A DNA stretch of 29,734 bases from Purshia tridentata (Eukaryota; Streptophyta; Magnoliopsida; Rosales; Rosaceae), in contig QANT01004605.1 in assembly GCA_003254885.1 (NCBI GenBank), positions 1 to 29,734 on the forward strand, in the 5' to 3' direction. Below are positions 19,791-29,032 of this stretch, piece after piece. The notes under the pieces are model-generated. The model was given only the letters and a program-made list of their open reading frames with translations, made no database searches and was not told the DNA's origin. The stretch's first letter is position 1. Each line of letters begins with the position of its first letter. The position numbers and the translations under genes are program-made.

Positions 19791-20128
19791 TTAATTTTAA
19801 AAATTATAAAACATAATATCCACATTTTTTATTTTTACATTTTTAATTAAAATATTCAAGAATATCTAGTTTTTATGTCTTTTAATTTGAAATAATAAAA
19901 GATAATATCTGTTTAAATTGTACAAATATAAAAATAATAATTAACTCACAAAATAGAAAATAATCAAACAAGTAATAAAAAAAGTACATATGGATATATT
20001 TCAATTGTACCAATACCTGGGTTGGTATATATATGTATAAATATATATATTCGAGTTGCTTTATTATTTTTTCACCTCATGGACCTCATAGGATATAGAA
20101 TGGGTTCGGTAGAAGCGTTATGTTGGGC

Positions 20129-20582
20129 CCAAAATTCTGAAGTTAAACCGGCCATAACATAAAAGCTGACAAATTAGAGTTAATCGATTGATTGGTATAA
20201 TTGAAATACTACAAACCAGAGCCAATTGATTGTTTAATACAATTAATTCACACAATTAGTTTTAGGATAATATGATAATATTATGATAATGCTAGGATAA
20301 TATTAAGATTGAAATACCATTAATTTTAAGATAATATTACACATTTTTTAAATTAAAAACATTTGGACAATATTTTTGCACTTCACTTAAAAATAAAAAA
20401 GCATTAAGGTGAATAAGAGAGGAGAAAAAATTGAACCAACACAATCTATATTTCTATATGATTTTAATTCAAATAATCTTTAAAAATTGGACTTATTTTT
20501 TATTGTCTGTTGAAAGAATCCAATGACTGCACCATATTTAAAAGGCTCAACTTACCAAATTTTTATGGTTCACATTTAGATA
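20129..20582. other. AT-rich spacer with short GGATAATAT repeats
   Basis: No coding was seen. Variants of GGATAATAT/GATAATATTA recur several times between about 20264 and 20335. Nothing else could be identified. Confidence 0.5.
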
Positions 20583-20960
20583 GGGTTTTTTTATGCAAAT
20601 ACCACCTGGACTATAGGGGGTGTGCTCCCGTACCACCCAAACTTTTTTTTTTACTATTTACCACTTGAATTTATTAATATGTGCCAATGTGGCACCTCCA
20701 GTTAATTTTTTTGTTAAATCATCAAACTTTTTCTCAAACTTCCTAATTTGCCCTCAAGTATAATTAAAAAAAAAACAAAATCTTTTCAAAGGCAAATTCA
20801 GAAATTTGAGAAAAAAAATTGATGATTTAATATAAAAATTGATTGTAGGTGTCACATTGGCAGATATTGGTAATTTTAGGTGGTAAATAGTAAAAAAAAA
20901 AGTTTGGGTGGTACGGGAACACATCCCCTATAGTCCAAGTGGTATTTGCGTAAAAAAGCC
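20583..20960. mobile_element. Palindromic MITE, 378 bp
   Basis: The ends are GGGTTTTTTTATGCAAATAC and, as reverse complement of the right end, GGCTTTTTTACGCAAATACC, and the match continues inward through CCTGGACTATAGGGG, GTACCACCCAAACTTTTTTT and the ATTTACCACYT block. Complementarity extends with interruptions almost to the centre (ATCATCAA / TTGATGAT). Flanking 9-mers ATTTAGATA (20574-20582) and TTTCACATA (20961-20969) agree at 6 of 9, compatible with an old 9-bp Mutator-type duplication. It does not encode a protein. Confidence 0.8.
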
Positions 20961-21744
20961 TTTCACATAAGAAAAAAGAGTGATTTAACTATGAGGTATT
21001 GACTATTGAAAATGTTAACCAAAAGCACTCAAACCCAATAATCTACTTATAGTTCACTTTTAATTTAATTTCTAGATAACATAAACTCATCCACAATCAC
21101 AAATTTAATTTCAAGGTAATATCAACTTTCTCACAATCACAAATTTAATTTCTAGGTAATATCAAGTCACTCACAACCACAAATTTAGTTTTAGTTTCAA
21201 TTTCACCTGCAATTTCAGTTGCACTATTAGTTTCAATTATGAAAAACTCTTAGTTTTAGTTATGAAAAACTCTCAATTTCAGTTATCAAATACCACTTTG
21301 TTAGTAGTAATTTTAATTCACAGTTTTATTTTTTAATTTCAATATTTTTCTAGATTTGAATTCTATTGTTGAAAAAAAAATATATATATATAAAAGAATA
21401 TAAAAGGCTTACAAATCTGCTGTTGCTGAGACCACTAACATTACATGGTCTAGCCACCACGTACTATTCATCTACCTGCCAAAATTAACTACTAGTACTA
21501 AGAAAGCGTAGTATTTGATGGTTTATTTGATCTTGATGCTACAGGGAAGTGACCTAATTATCAAATATTATAAATAGGTGTATTACATGTTACAAGCAAA
21601 AAGTAAAGTGTAGTCTAGATCTAGAGTAATTATTTCTTAAAAAAAGGTATAAAAAAAAAAAAGACAGATGAAATACAAAACATTTGTTGGCGTATTGGCT
21701 TCCCGCGTGTTGCTTCTCACTTTTTCCTCTGTACGAACCAGGGT
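20961..21744. other. Spacer with tandem repeats, no gene
   Basis: The stretch contains the 40-bp tandem array described separately, then AGTTTYARTTWYGAAAAACTCT-like reiterations at about 21190-21290 and an AT dinucleotide run at about 21381-21392. No coding frame is supportable. Confidence 0.5.
21061..21190. repeat. 40-bp tandem repeat, about 3.2 copies
   Basis: Units start at 21061, 21101, 21141 and (partial) 21181, exactly 40 bp apart. Each begins AAATTTAATTTCTAGGTAAT or a near variant and ends CACAATCAC or CACAACCAC. Variation between units is a few bases, so the array is moderately young. Confidence 0.85.
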
Positions 21745-22257
21745 CTTCAAAGCTTCAAGTGCTTCGCTACTAAGTCTTCAACTAGTGCATATTTCCTTTT
21801 TCTGTTCAACTCTAAATTCATTATTTCTTTGTTGGATCTTTTTGAGGTATGTCTCTGTTTTATTTCTTCTACATGGGTTGCAATCATAAATTAATGAATT
21901 CTTTCTATTAGAATATAAATGTTGTCCAAGCAAAAGGATTAAAGAAATGAGAGACTTTTCGAGGAAGAAGATGAATGAAAAGTGCATTAGATAATGCTTT
22001 AGTTAAAAAGCAACCAATACCAAGCTCTCTTTTTTCAAAGGTATAATTGTGCTTTAAAATAAAATATAGCCATTAATATGGTTTTAAAAAGATGTCGACC
22101 AAAAAAAAAGCACATTTTTAAAGCTTTTTTAAGTTGAAGACTTGGTAGAGAAGCACTTGAAGCTTTTTTGAGACAAGATATGGATTGAAGGTTTCTGCGA
22201 GTTGTGGTTTCCTGAGTTGAAGACTTAGTAGCGAAGAACTTCAATCCACATCTTGTG
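21745..22257. repeat. Inverted repeat family with a nested hairpin
   Basis: The left arm 21745-21783 (CTTCAAAGCTTCAAGTGCTT then CGCTACTAAGTCTTCAACT) is the reverse complement of 22132-22169 with few mismatches, and partly of 22216-22240. The two right-hand copies are direct repeats of AGTTGAAGACTTRGTAG. Between them ACAAGATATGGATTGAAG (22173-22190) pairs with CTTCAATCCACATCTTGT (22239-22256), an 18-bp stem with one mismatch and a 48-nt loop. No terminal repeat or target duplication was found. It could be a fold-back element or a source of structured RNA. Confidence 0.7.
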
Positions 22258-22852
22258 CTTTAAAAAGAAACTTAGAAAAACCTCAAAAAAGAAAAATAAA
22301 AATGAAATGGACAGGCAGCGTGTCTGTTGGTCTTCCCTATAGTTGTTTTTGACTCTTGATTATTGTGAAGTCAATTGAACGTCTTTTGGTCTTTCACTCT
22401 TACTAATAAATAGCAAAACCACTGATGTTATAAGTCTCACTGGGCCTCTTCATGTTCCTGTTATGTCTTCTTATGTAATTAGCCATGAAATTTGAATAGG
22501 GATGGAGGAGACAGAGACTTGCTTTCTCATGCTATAACCCTTTTCATTGTTGTCTTCCTTCTATTTTCATTGGGGAGTTTTCTAGAGAAAATGTCTGTTA
22601 TCAACAATTTTGCAAAACAAAAGAAAGCATGATAGTGCATAGGAATTTCAGCTCTTTCATGGTAAGGGATTCTTTTCTTATCTGCCAGGTACAGGATTCT
22701 CTTCTTCAGTGCCAGCTTGGTATAGGATTGATTCTTTTCTTTCTATTTTTTATAGGATACTGCATATATATTTGGTTACATATATATTGACCTTCTTAAA
22801 CTGAAGTCATCGACTCATTGAGGAAGAGTAAGTGACTGAGGACACAAACGTG
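22258..22852 (+). promoter_or_regulatory. Probable promoter and 5' UTR of the helicase gene
   Basis: Non-coding, leading to the helicase ATG. At about 22662-22740 the word GGTAYAGGATTCTYTTCTT is reiterated three times with TGCCAG spacers. A TA-rich word CATATATATTTGG near 22765 is a possible TATA-type element but is unproven. An in-frame TAA just upstream of the ATG (22829-22831) supports the chosen start. Confidence 0.35.
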
Positions 22853-25800
22853 ATGGAGAAGAAAAAAGATGGAAGCAGCGGAAGCCTAATCGATTTGGTG
22901 TTCTCTTGGTCTATTAGGGATGTTCTCAATGAGCGTCTCTACAAAAAGCAGGTTTGTTTCTTAGTTCCCTTCCTACTACTGTTGTCACCTACATTTTACA
23001 GCATCTGTATGAGGTATACATACCAATATATGTTTGGACTTTCCCAAGGCTATAGACAAGGTAGAAATATCAACAAAACCCTTTTTTTCTTACTTATATA
23101 TATTTTTTATTTGTTAAGAAACTCATGTTCGTGACAGAACTACCATAGTTTGTGTGAAAATAACTTTCTTTTGGTCATTTAACTTTATTAAAAATAATTG
23201 TAATTGTGAAACATATTGTTTTTCTTTCTTTTTGGCCTGGTTGAAGCATATTGTTAAGGTTTTTGAATATTTTCCATATGACCAATAACCAAATGTAAAC
23301 TTCAATTCTTAGAATAGCCATTTATTCTACTGCACTCTTTTGATTGTAACTGGATTAACATTTGAGTGTCTCTTACCTAATTTTGTTTCGTCCTGCATTG
23401 GCATTTATATTTTAGTATTACCTTGCGTAATACACATATCAATAGATGACTTGTTTTATTTATTATGTCTTTTTGTTTGCTGCTCTTTCTAAAATCAAAT
23501 TGTACAGTTAAATTGTTGCAAAACGTAAGTTTGGTATCAAAAAATGGTTTCTCCATAATAAAGGGTGTATTAACATGTATTCTGGCTTTGTAATTAAAAT
23601 AAGAATAAGGTATACATTTGAAGCATGGTGGCATTACATCGATGGAAATTTGAAGTGCTTTTGCTGTCAACTTATTATATGGCTTTGTCCACTTAACAGG
23701 TGCCAAGCATTCCAGATACATTCTTGACAGTGACAGATTATAAGAAATCATTTATTCCTTCACTTATTGAGGAAACACATGCTGATTTGCTCTCCAGCAT
23801 GATGGCTCTGTCGCAAGCACCTACTTGTGAAATACTGACCATTGAAAATTCTATACATTATAAACCTCCCAAAGACTTGCTTTATGATATTCAATATGAG
23901 AAAGATACAGAAGACGAGAAGGATCAAAACAAAGGATTAATTTACGAGCCACAGGTTGGAGATCTTATTGCCTTGACTGATGTTAGGCCAAAATGCATTG
24001 ATGATTTGTGCAGGCCTCAACGCCAATGGTTCTATCTTCTTGCTTATGTTATTGGAGTAAGTGATGTTGAAGAATTTCCTGATGATCTTGAGTTCAAAAT
24101 ACTATCATCAAAGCCTATTGATTATGCAGAACGAGACATGCAAAAGAGCAAGAAAGAAAGACTCTTTGCTGTCTATCTGATGAATATGACAACAAATGTT
24201 CGTATATGGAATGCTTTGAACTCAGAAGGGGGTAACACAGATATCATTAAGAAAGTTCTGCAACCCAATTCAGATGTACTTTTCTCGAGACTCATATCTT
24301 AAGTTCTTACGCTTAATGTCATACACATCAATCAAATTCAGAAAAGTGTCCATATATATTTATATGGACTTTCATATTCGCATTCTTGGCTCACAAGAAA
24401 CCTAACCATTTTTATAAATAAAAAATTAGAAAACTAACCTGTTTTGGACTATGTCATAGTCTAGATTAAGTCAAGATATGGGTTGAGATGGGGATACGAG
24501 ATTTTGATTCACATGTTGACTCATCTTGGTCCTCTCAAGTTTAAACAGGTTGGTTTTCTAAATTTTAGAAAGAAAGAAAAAAAAAAAAGGTTGAGTTTTC
24601 TCATGAACCAAAGGTTCCCTTAATCCATCTGTTTGTACATTTTCCAATCCTCACTACATTTTATGTTTGTTTCTTACAGGATGGGAATTCTTGTACAGTT
24701 TGCTTTTCCAAAGAAAATTGCTCTACTTCTCTTTCTACTATATTTCCCACAATTTGCTCTCATAATCTAAATGAATCCCAAGAAGCTGCAGTTTTAAACG
24801 CCATCGGTTTGAGTAAATGCCATCACCAGAATGCTGTGAAATTAATATGGGGTCCTCCTGGTACCGGCAAAACAAAGACAGTCAGCCTGTCACTATTTGC
24901 TCTCTATAAGTTGAAGTGCAGGACACTAACATGTGCTCCCACCAATACTGCAGTCTTAGAAGTGGTAGCACGGCTCCGGAGTTTGGTTAATCAGTCACTT
25001 GATTATGGCAAGTATGGACTTGGAGATATTGTTCTCTTTGGGAACCCGAAGCGAATGAAGGTTGATAATAATTCTGAACTTCTTGAGGTATTTCTTGATC
25101 ATCGTACTAAAATCCTGATTGAGTGCTTGGTCCCTTTATCTGGATGGAAACATTTGTTAGAATCAATGATACGTTTGCTTGAGGATCCGCAGGAACAGTA
25201 CTCTTTGTATTTGGAAGAGAGAGTGAAAAACCTCCAACAAAAGGCCTCTGGTACCCAGTCTAACCAAAAAAAACACAAAAAAAAACTCAAACAAAATGAG
25301 AAGGCTAAGGATGGAAACCCGAAAAATGAAGAAAAGGAAGATCCTTTGACGTTTGAGGAGTTTTTCAAGAAAAAATTTGATTCAATTGGTGAGCCACTGA
25401 AGATTTGTATGGTAAATTTGTACACTCACTTACCAACTTCTTGCATTTCATTGAAGGTGGTGAGTGACATGGTTAGAGCTTTGGATTTGCTCAAGTCTAT
25501 TAAATCTTCAATGCATAGTATTGGCCTTGCTAATGAAGGTTTAAAGTTAGTCCTGAAAGATTTTGAAGTTTCAGGAAGCATTTTTGGCTGCTTTACACAG
25601 CTGAGAAAGAAATGCGTTTGTACACTGAAGTTGCTTCCTCTAAAATTCTCTGTTCCAAAATCTATTGATAAATATGCAATAAGAAATTTCTGCCTGGAAA
25701 ATGCTTGCTTAATATTTTGCACTGTGTCAACTTCTGGAAAATTGCACACATCAGGAATGAGGCCACTGGAATTGTTAGTCATTGATGAAGCAGCTCAGCT

Positions 25801-27719
25801 TAAAGAATGTGAATCAGCAATTCCTATACAACTATCTGGTCTCCGCCATGCCATCCTCATAGGAGATGAAAGGCAACTTCCTGCTATGGTTAAAAGCAAG
25901 GTTTTGGTTTTATCCTTTGTGTTTACTTTTTTCAAATTAAGATAAGCCTGTTTAAGTTGTTGTAACATCTTAATAAATATGTTTAAACAATTAGATTGCG
26001 GATAGGGCTAAATTTGGGAGAAGTTTGTTCGAAAGGCTGGCAATGTTAGGACATGAGAAGCACCTTCTTAATATCCAGTATAGGATGCATCCCTCCATCA
26101 GCTTATTTCCAAAAAGGGAGTTCTATGACAATCAGATATTAGATGGTGCCAATGTCATTGAAAGAAGTTATGAGAGATGTTTCCTCGAGGGAAAAATGTA
26201 TGGATCCTACTCCTTCATAAATATAGCTAACGGAAAAGAAGAATTTGATCATGCACATAGTTCAAAAAATGTGGTGGAGGTTGCTGTGGTCTCTGAGATA
26301 GTTGCCAGCCTTTACAAAGGTAGTTATTGTCATAACTTGTATGTTGATGTACTTGTTTAAAGAACTCTGCTACTTAGGAGGTTTTTTAGATACATGTTCC
26401 AAACATTTAACTAGTTTTCTCAAATTTTCTTTCCGAGCCACAGCATTCATTCGCACAAAGAAGAAGGTGAGTATTGGGGTCATATCACCATACAAAGCTC
26501 AAGTTCATGCAATTCAAGAGAAAGTAAAAAGATACAGTAAAACTTCCAACACTGGATTTTCTGTAAGTGTGCGATCAGTTGATGGGTTCCAAGGCGGTGA
26601 AGAGGATGTGATAATCATCTCCACTGTCAGATCTAATGGGAATGCATCAATTGGTTTCTTGTCCAACCTTCAAAGAGCAAATGTGGCATTAACACGTGCT
26701 AGGTAGTACCATTATATACTTATTACAGATATTGTATGATGCACAGCTTAGACTTTTCTCAGTAAATGGTGGTTTTGAATTTTGTAGTTGTGATTTTGTC
26801 TTTGTAGGTATTGTCTTTGGATAGTGGGGAACGAATCAACTTTGATTAACAGTGGCTCTGTTTGGAAGAAGCTAGTCCTTAATGCCAAGAAACGGAAATG
26901 TTTTTATGATGCTGCTGATGACAAGAACTTGGCTCAGACTATTGCAGCTACCCTGCTGGAGCTTGGCCAATTTCATTCTCTGCTTAATATTGACTCTCTG
27001 CTCTTCAAAAATGCAAGATGGAAGGTATATATGCTGTCACTCTTGCTCTTCCTTAATTATAATATATTGTTGTTTTACAGTTAACATTGCCTAAATGAGT
27101 GCACATATCTCTTTGGATGTAAGAAGAACATCTGTAATTAAAAGGGAGAACTGAATGGGAACATGCCTCACCAAAGTGAAGTCATACTGATATTGCATAT
27201 TAAAAAGCAGTTTGTAGTTTGGTTGTTAGAATATTGTTTGTCAGTAGTTTCTTTCCATATATCTAATATCATTGTTTTCCCATATAGGTTTGCTTTACCG
27301 ATGAATTTCAGAAATCCATAGCAGTAATTAAAGACACTGTGATTTGTCGGCAAGTGCTTTCTTTGGTAACAAAGCTTTCAAGTGGATGGCGTCAACATCG
27401 AAAGGACAAAGGAATTATAGTCCATGATGGGGTTTCTGCTCAACTGTTAGAGAAGTACAAAGTTAATAAGCTGCTGAATCTCATTTGGACTGTTGACATT
27501 CTCGTAGAGAATTCAGATTATGTCCAGGTTATGAAGGTTTGGGATATTGTGCCACATTTTGATATACCAAAATTAGCAAAGCGTCTTGACATCATTATTG
27601 GGGGTTATACAGTGGAAAAGATGAACCACTGCAAGCACAAATGTACTGATAGGTATGTTGGTTTTTCAATCTCTTTACATGTGTTTTAGTCCTAGGAACT
27701 TCTATTCCTACCAGTTCTG

Positions 27720-27751
<32 letters not shown>

Positions 27752-27983
27752 GTTTTCAATTTCTTTACATAATGCATGTAGCGTTTGTGATATGACTGAA
27801 AGCATTTTATGGACTTTGCTTAAATCATTCATCATTTCTAAATTGCCATAGGGACATTTTTGTTCCAATGAGATGGCCAGTGGATTTCAGCAGTTGCCTT
27901 GAAGCTGATCCTGTGGAGTTTCTTTCAAAACCATTATCTTCACTCAGTTTAACAGAAAAGACAGAAACAACTTCAACTAAGAG
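22853..27983 (+). CDS. SF1B helicase, SEN1/UPF1-like (plant tRNA-splicing endonuclease positive effector-related group), main body
   Basis: Exons by splice consensus: 22853-22951, 23700-24275, 24680-25900, 25995-26319, 26444-26702, 26808-27024, 27288-27652, 27852-27983. They join in frame to about 1,065 residues up to exon 8. The N-terminus ([20 protein letters not shown]) and the [14 protein letters not shown] region are typical of the plant SEN1-like group. All superfamily 1 motifs are present: Walker A GPPGTGKT (283-290), Ia [16 protein letters not shown] (593-598), [11 protein letters not shown] (620-627), QYRMHP (660-665), [20 protein letters not shown] (from 787) and [11 protein letters not shown] (819-827). 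A lysine-rich insert ([15 protein letters not shown]) lies in exon 3 between Ia and II. The expected activity is ATP-dependent unwinding of RNA or RNA:DNA, inferred from the family. The last exon is uncertain: one acceptor gives a stop at 28232-28234, and another joins the downstream gypsy-derived frame. An intact frame and consensus splice sites argue that the gene is functional. Confidence 0.88.
23207..23255 (-). mobile_element. Micro-retroinsertion scar 4: 14-bp duplication around T/C-tract plus GGCCTGGT
   Basis: TGAAACATATTGTT (23207-23220) and TGAAGCATATTGTT (23242-23255) differ at one base. The 21 bp between read TTTCTTTCTTTTTGGCCTGG plus T, which on the minus strand is ACCAGGCC followed by A5 and GAAA repeats. 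It is the same design as scars 1-3, in helicase intron 1. Confidence 0.65.
24276..24679 (+). other. Helicase intron 2 (no separate gene)
   Basis: A GTACTT donor at 24276 and TTCTTACAG acceptor at 24679 restore the frame between NSD and DGNSCTVCF. The apparent stop at 24300-24302 in the unspliced reading is intronic. Nothing else was seen in it. Confidence 0.8.
27727..27751. repeat. (AT)n microsatellite in helicase intron 7
   Basis: About 12 AT dinucleotides lie just after CAAAATAT. Length probably varies between individuals. Confidence 0.85.
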
Positions 27984-28209
27984 GTGAGTGTATAGCCGCC
28001 TCAACATATAGATGAGTTATTACTTTATATAAATTTTATCTAGGAAGTCAATTGGTCTCATCATATTATTTTAAATTTATATTTGAAAAGATTGGGGCAG
28101 AATTCTAGGTGCTATAAATTGTAATCAGTATTGCGAAACGGAGTCAACTACGAAGTAGAAAGCTGGAGGCATTTTCAAGCATCAAGTGCATTTGCTTGTC
28201 TTACTGTAG

Positions 28210-28234
28210 GTGGTTGTTAATTTCGGCTGCATAG
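28210..28234 (+). CDS. Candidate terminal exon of the helicase gene (alternative A)
   Basis: A TTACTGTAG acceptor ends at 28209. Joined to exon 8 (phase 2), it reads R-W-L-L-I-S-A-A and stops at TAG 28232-28234. It would make a protein of about 1,072 residues. It is weakly supported because any acceptor soon reaches some stop. Read-through into intron 8 would stop even earlier, at TGA 27985-27987. Confidence 0.3.
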
Positions 28235-28470
28235 ATAATGCCCTTCCACTTGTTCATGTCAATTAGTGATGATGAAGTTTGTGTAGGCCTTGGTTTAGTT
28301 TCTGATTGAAGGTTGTGTTCTTTCCGGTTACATTGATTTATATATCTTGCATATTGTTTACTTCTCACTGATTTAACAAGATAGTCGTATGTTGTGATCC
28401 TCTGATGTGTGTTTGTAAATACAAGATCACCTTTTGATCTCCTATTTTTTTGGGTAGAAGCTAATGAAGT
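28235..28470 (+). other. Sequence between helicase exon 8 and the gypsy-derived frame
   Basis: T-rich DNA without coding features that I recognise. It could be intron 8 or the helicase 3' UTR. The nearest recognisable element edge is where the gypsy reading begins, about 28475. No LTR end was seen. Confidence 0.4.
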
Positions 28471-29032
28471 TTCTGTTATCTTGGGTGCTGATTTGGTTAG
28501 GGACACCACCAAAACAGTAGAATGGATGAAAACATCCAAAAATCATTCAAAAAGCAAAGTGAAGCAAACAAGGAGACCATCGAAATTTGAGGTAGGAGAC
28601 AATGTGCTGCTCAAGATTACACCTCGTTATGCAGTAAAAAAGTTTGGCAAAGGCAGAGAGCTTGCTCCACGTTTTATTGGTCCTTATGAGGTTTTGGAGG
28701 TAACTAATGAGCTTTCTTATAAACTAGCACTCCCTCCTCAACTTTCTTGTATCCATGATGTATGTCATATATCCATGTTGAAGAAATACCACCCAGAGCT
28801 TCCAAATGTTTTGGACTGGAAAGATTTGAGCATTCGAAAAGATCTATCTTATGAGGAGAAACCAGTTAAGGTTGTGGATCGGAAAGAGCAAATTCTTGGT
28901 GGCAGGAGCATTCCATTGGTGAAAGTAGTCTGGCAATATCATGGTATTGAGGAAGCAACATGGGTGTTAGCGTCACAAATCAAGGCCAAGTTTCCACAAC
29001 TGTTGGTCAATGCAACATGTTTTCGGATTTGA
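28470..29032 (+). CDS. Ty3/gypsy (chromovirus-type) integrase C-terminus with chromodomain-like tail; intact frame, possibly exonised
   Basis: About 187 codons are open to a TGA at 29030-29032. Reading order matches the end of plant gypsy pol: LGADLVRDTTKTVEWMKTS (helical segment after the integrase core), RRPSKFEVGDNVLLKI, APRFIGPYEVLEV, YKLALPPQLSCIHDVCHISM, LKKYHPELPNVLDW, DLSYEEKPVKVVDRKEQILG, then a chromodomain-like VKVVWQYHGIEEATWVLASQ. The GPY/F motif and CHISMLKKY motif are clear. The integrase catalytic core, RT, protease, gag and LTRs are absent, so it cannot transpose alone. No stop or frameshift interrupts it, unlike the other retroelement scraps here. An acceptor (GATTTGGTTAG, ending 28500) is in phase with helicase exon 8, and AATAAA follows at 29074-29079. 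It is either a recent fragment or a co-opted helicase exon. Confidence 0.85.

Larger units (their letters stand above)
18881..20128. mobile_element. Long inverted-repeat (fold-back) element, about 1.25 kb
   Basis: The left arm (about 18881-19235) and right arm (about 19790-20128) are reverse complements over most of their length. Matching words from outside in: AACATAACGC / GCGTTATGTT, ACCAACCCAGGTATTGGTAC / its complement near 20005-20025, TTTGATTATTTTCTATTTT / its complement near 19945, and the GATATTATCTTTTATTATTT block. Similarity is best around the GGTATTGGTACAATTGAAAT core and lower at the outer edge. The loop holds a 28-bp tandem array. No transposase or target duplication was identified. 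It fits a fold-back or long-TIR Mutator-type non-autonomous element. If transcribed it would form a long hairpin and could feed small-RNA production (inference). Confidence 0.75.

Noticed and set aside
23377..23751. 124-codon minus-strand ORF
   Set aside because: It spans helicase intron 1 and the start of exon 2, with no recognisable domain.
25099..25782. Minus-strand ORFs of 108 and 118 codons
   Set aside because: They are antisense shadows of helicase exon 3, with no family signature.
28458..29032. Splicing exon 8 to the acceptor at 28457 (TTTTTTTGGGTAG), the strongest-looking pyrimidine tract
   Set aside because: With the phase-2 donor it reads AGA AGC TAA and stops at once, so only the acceptor at 28500 is in register.
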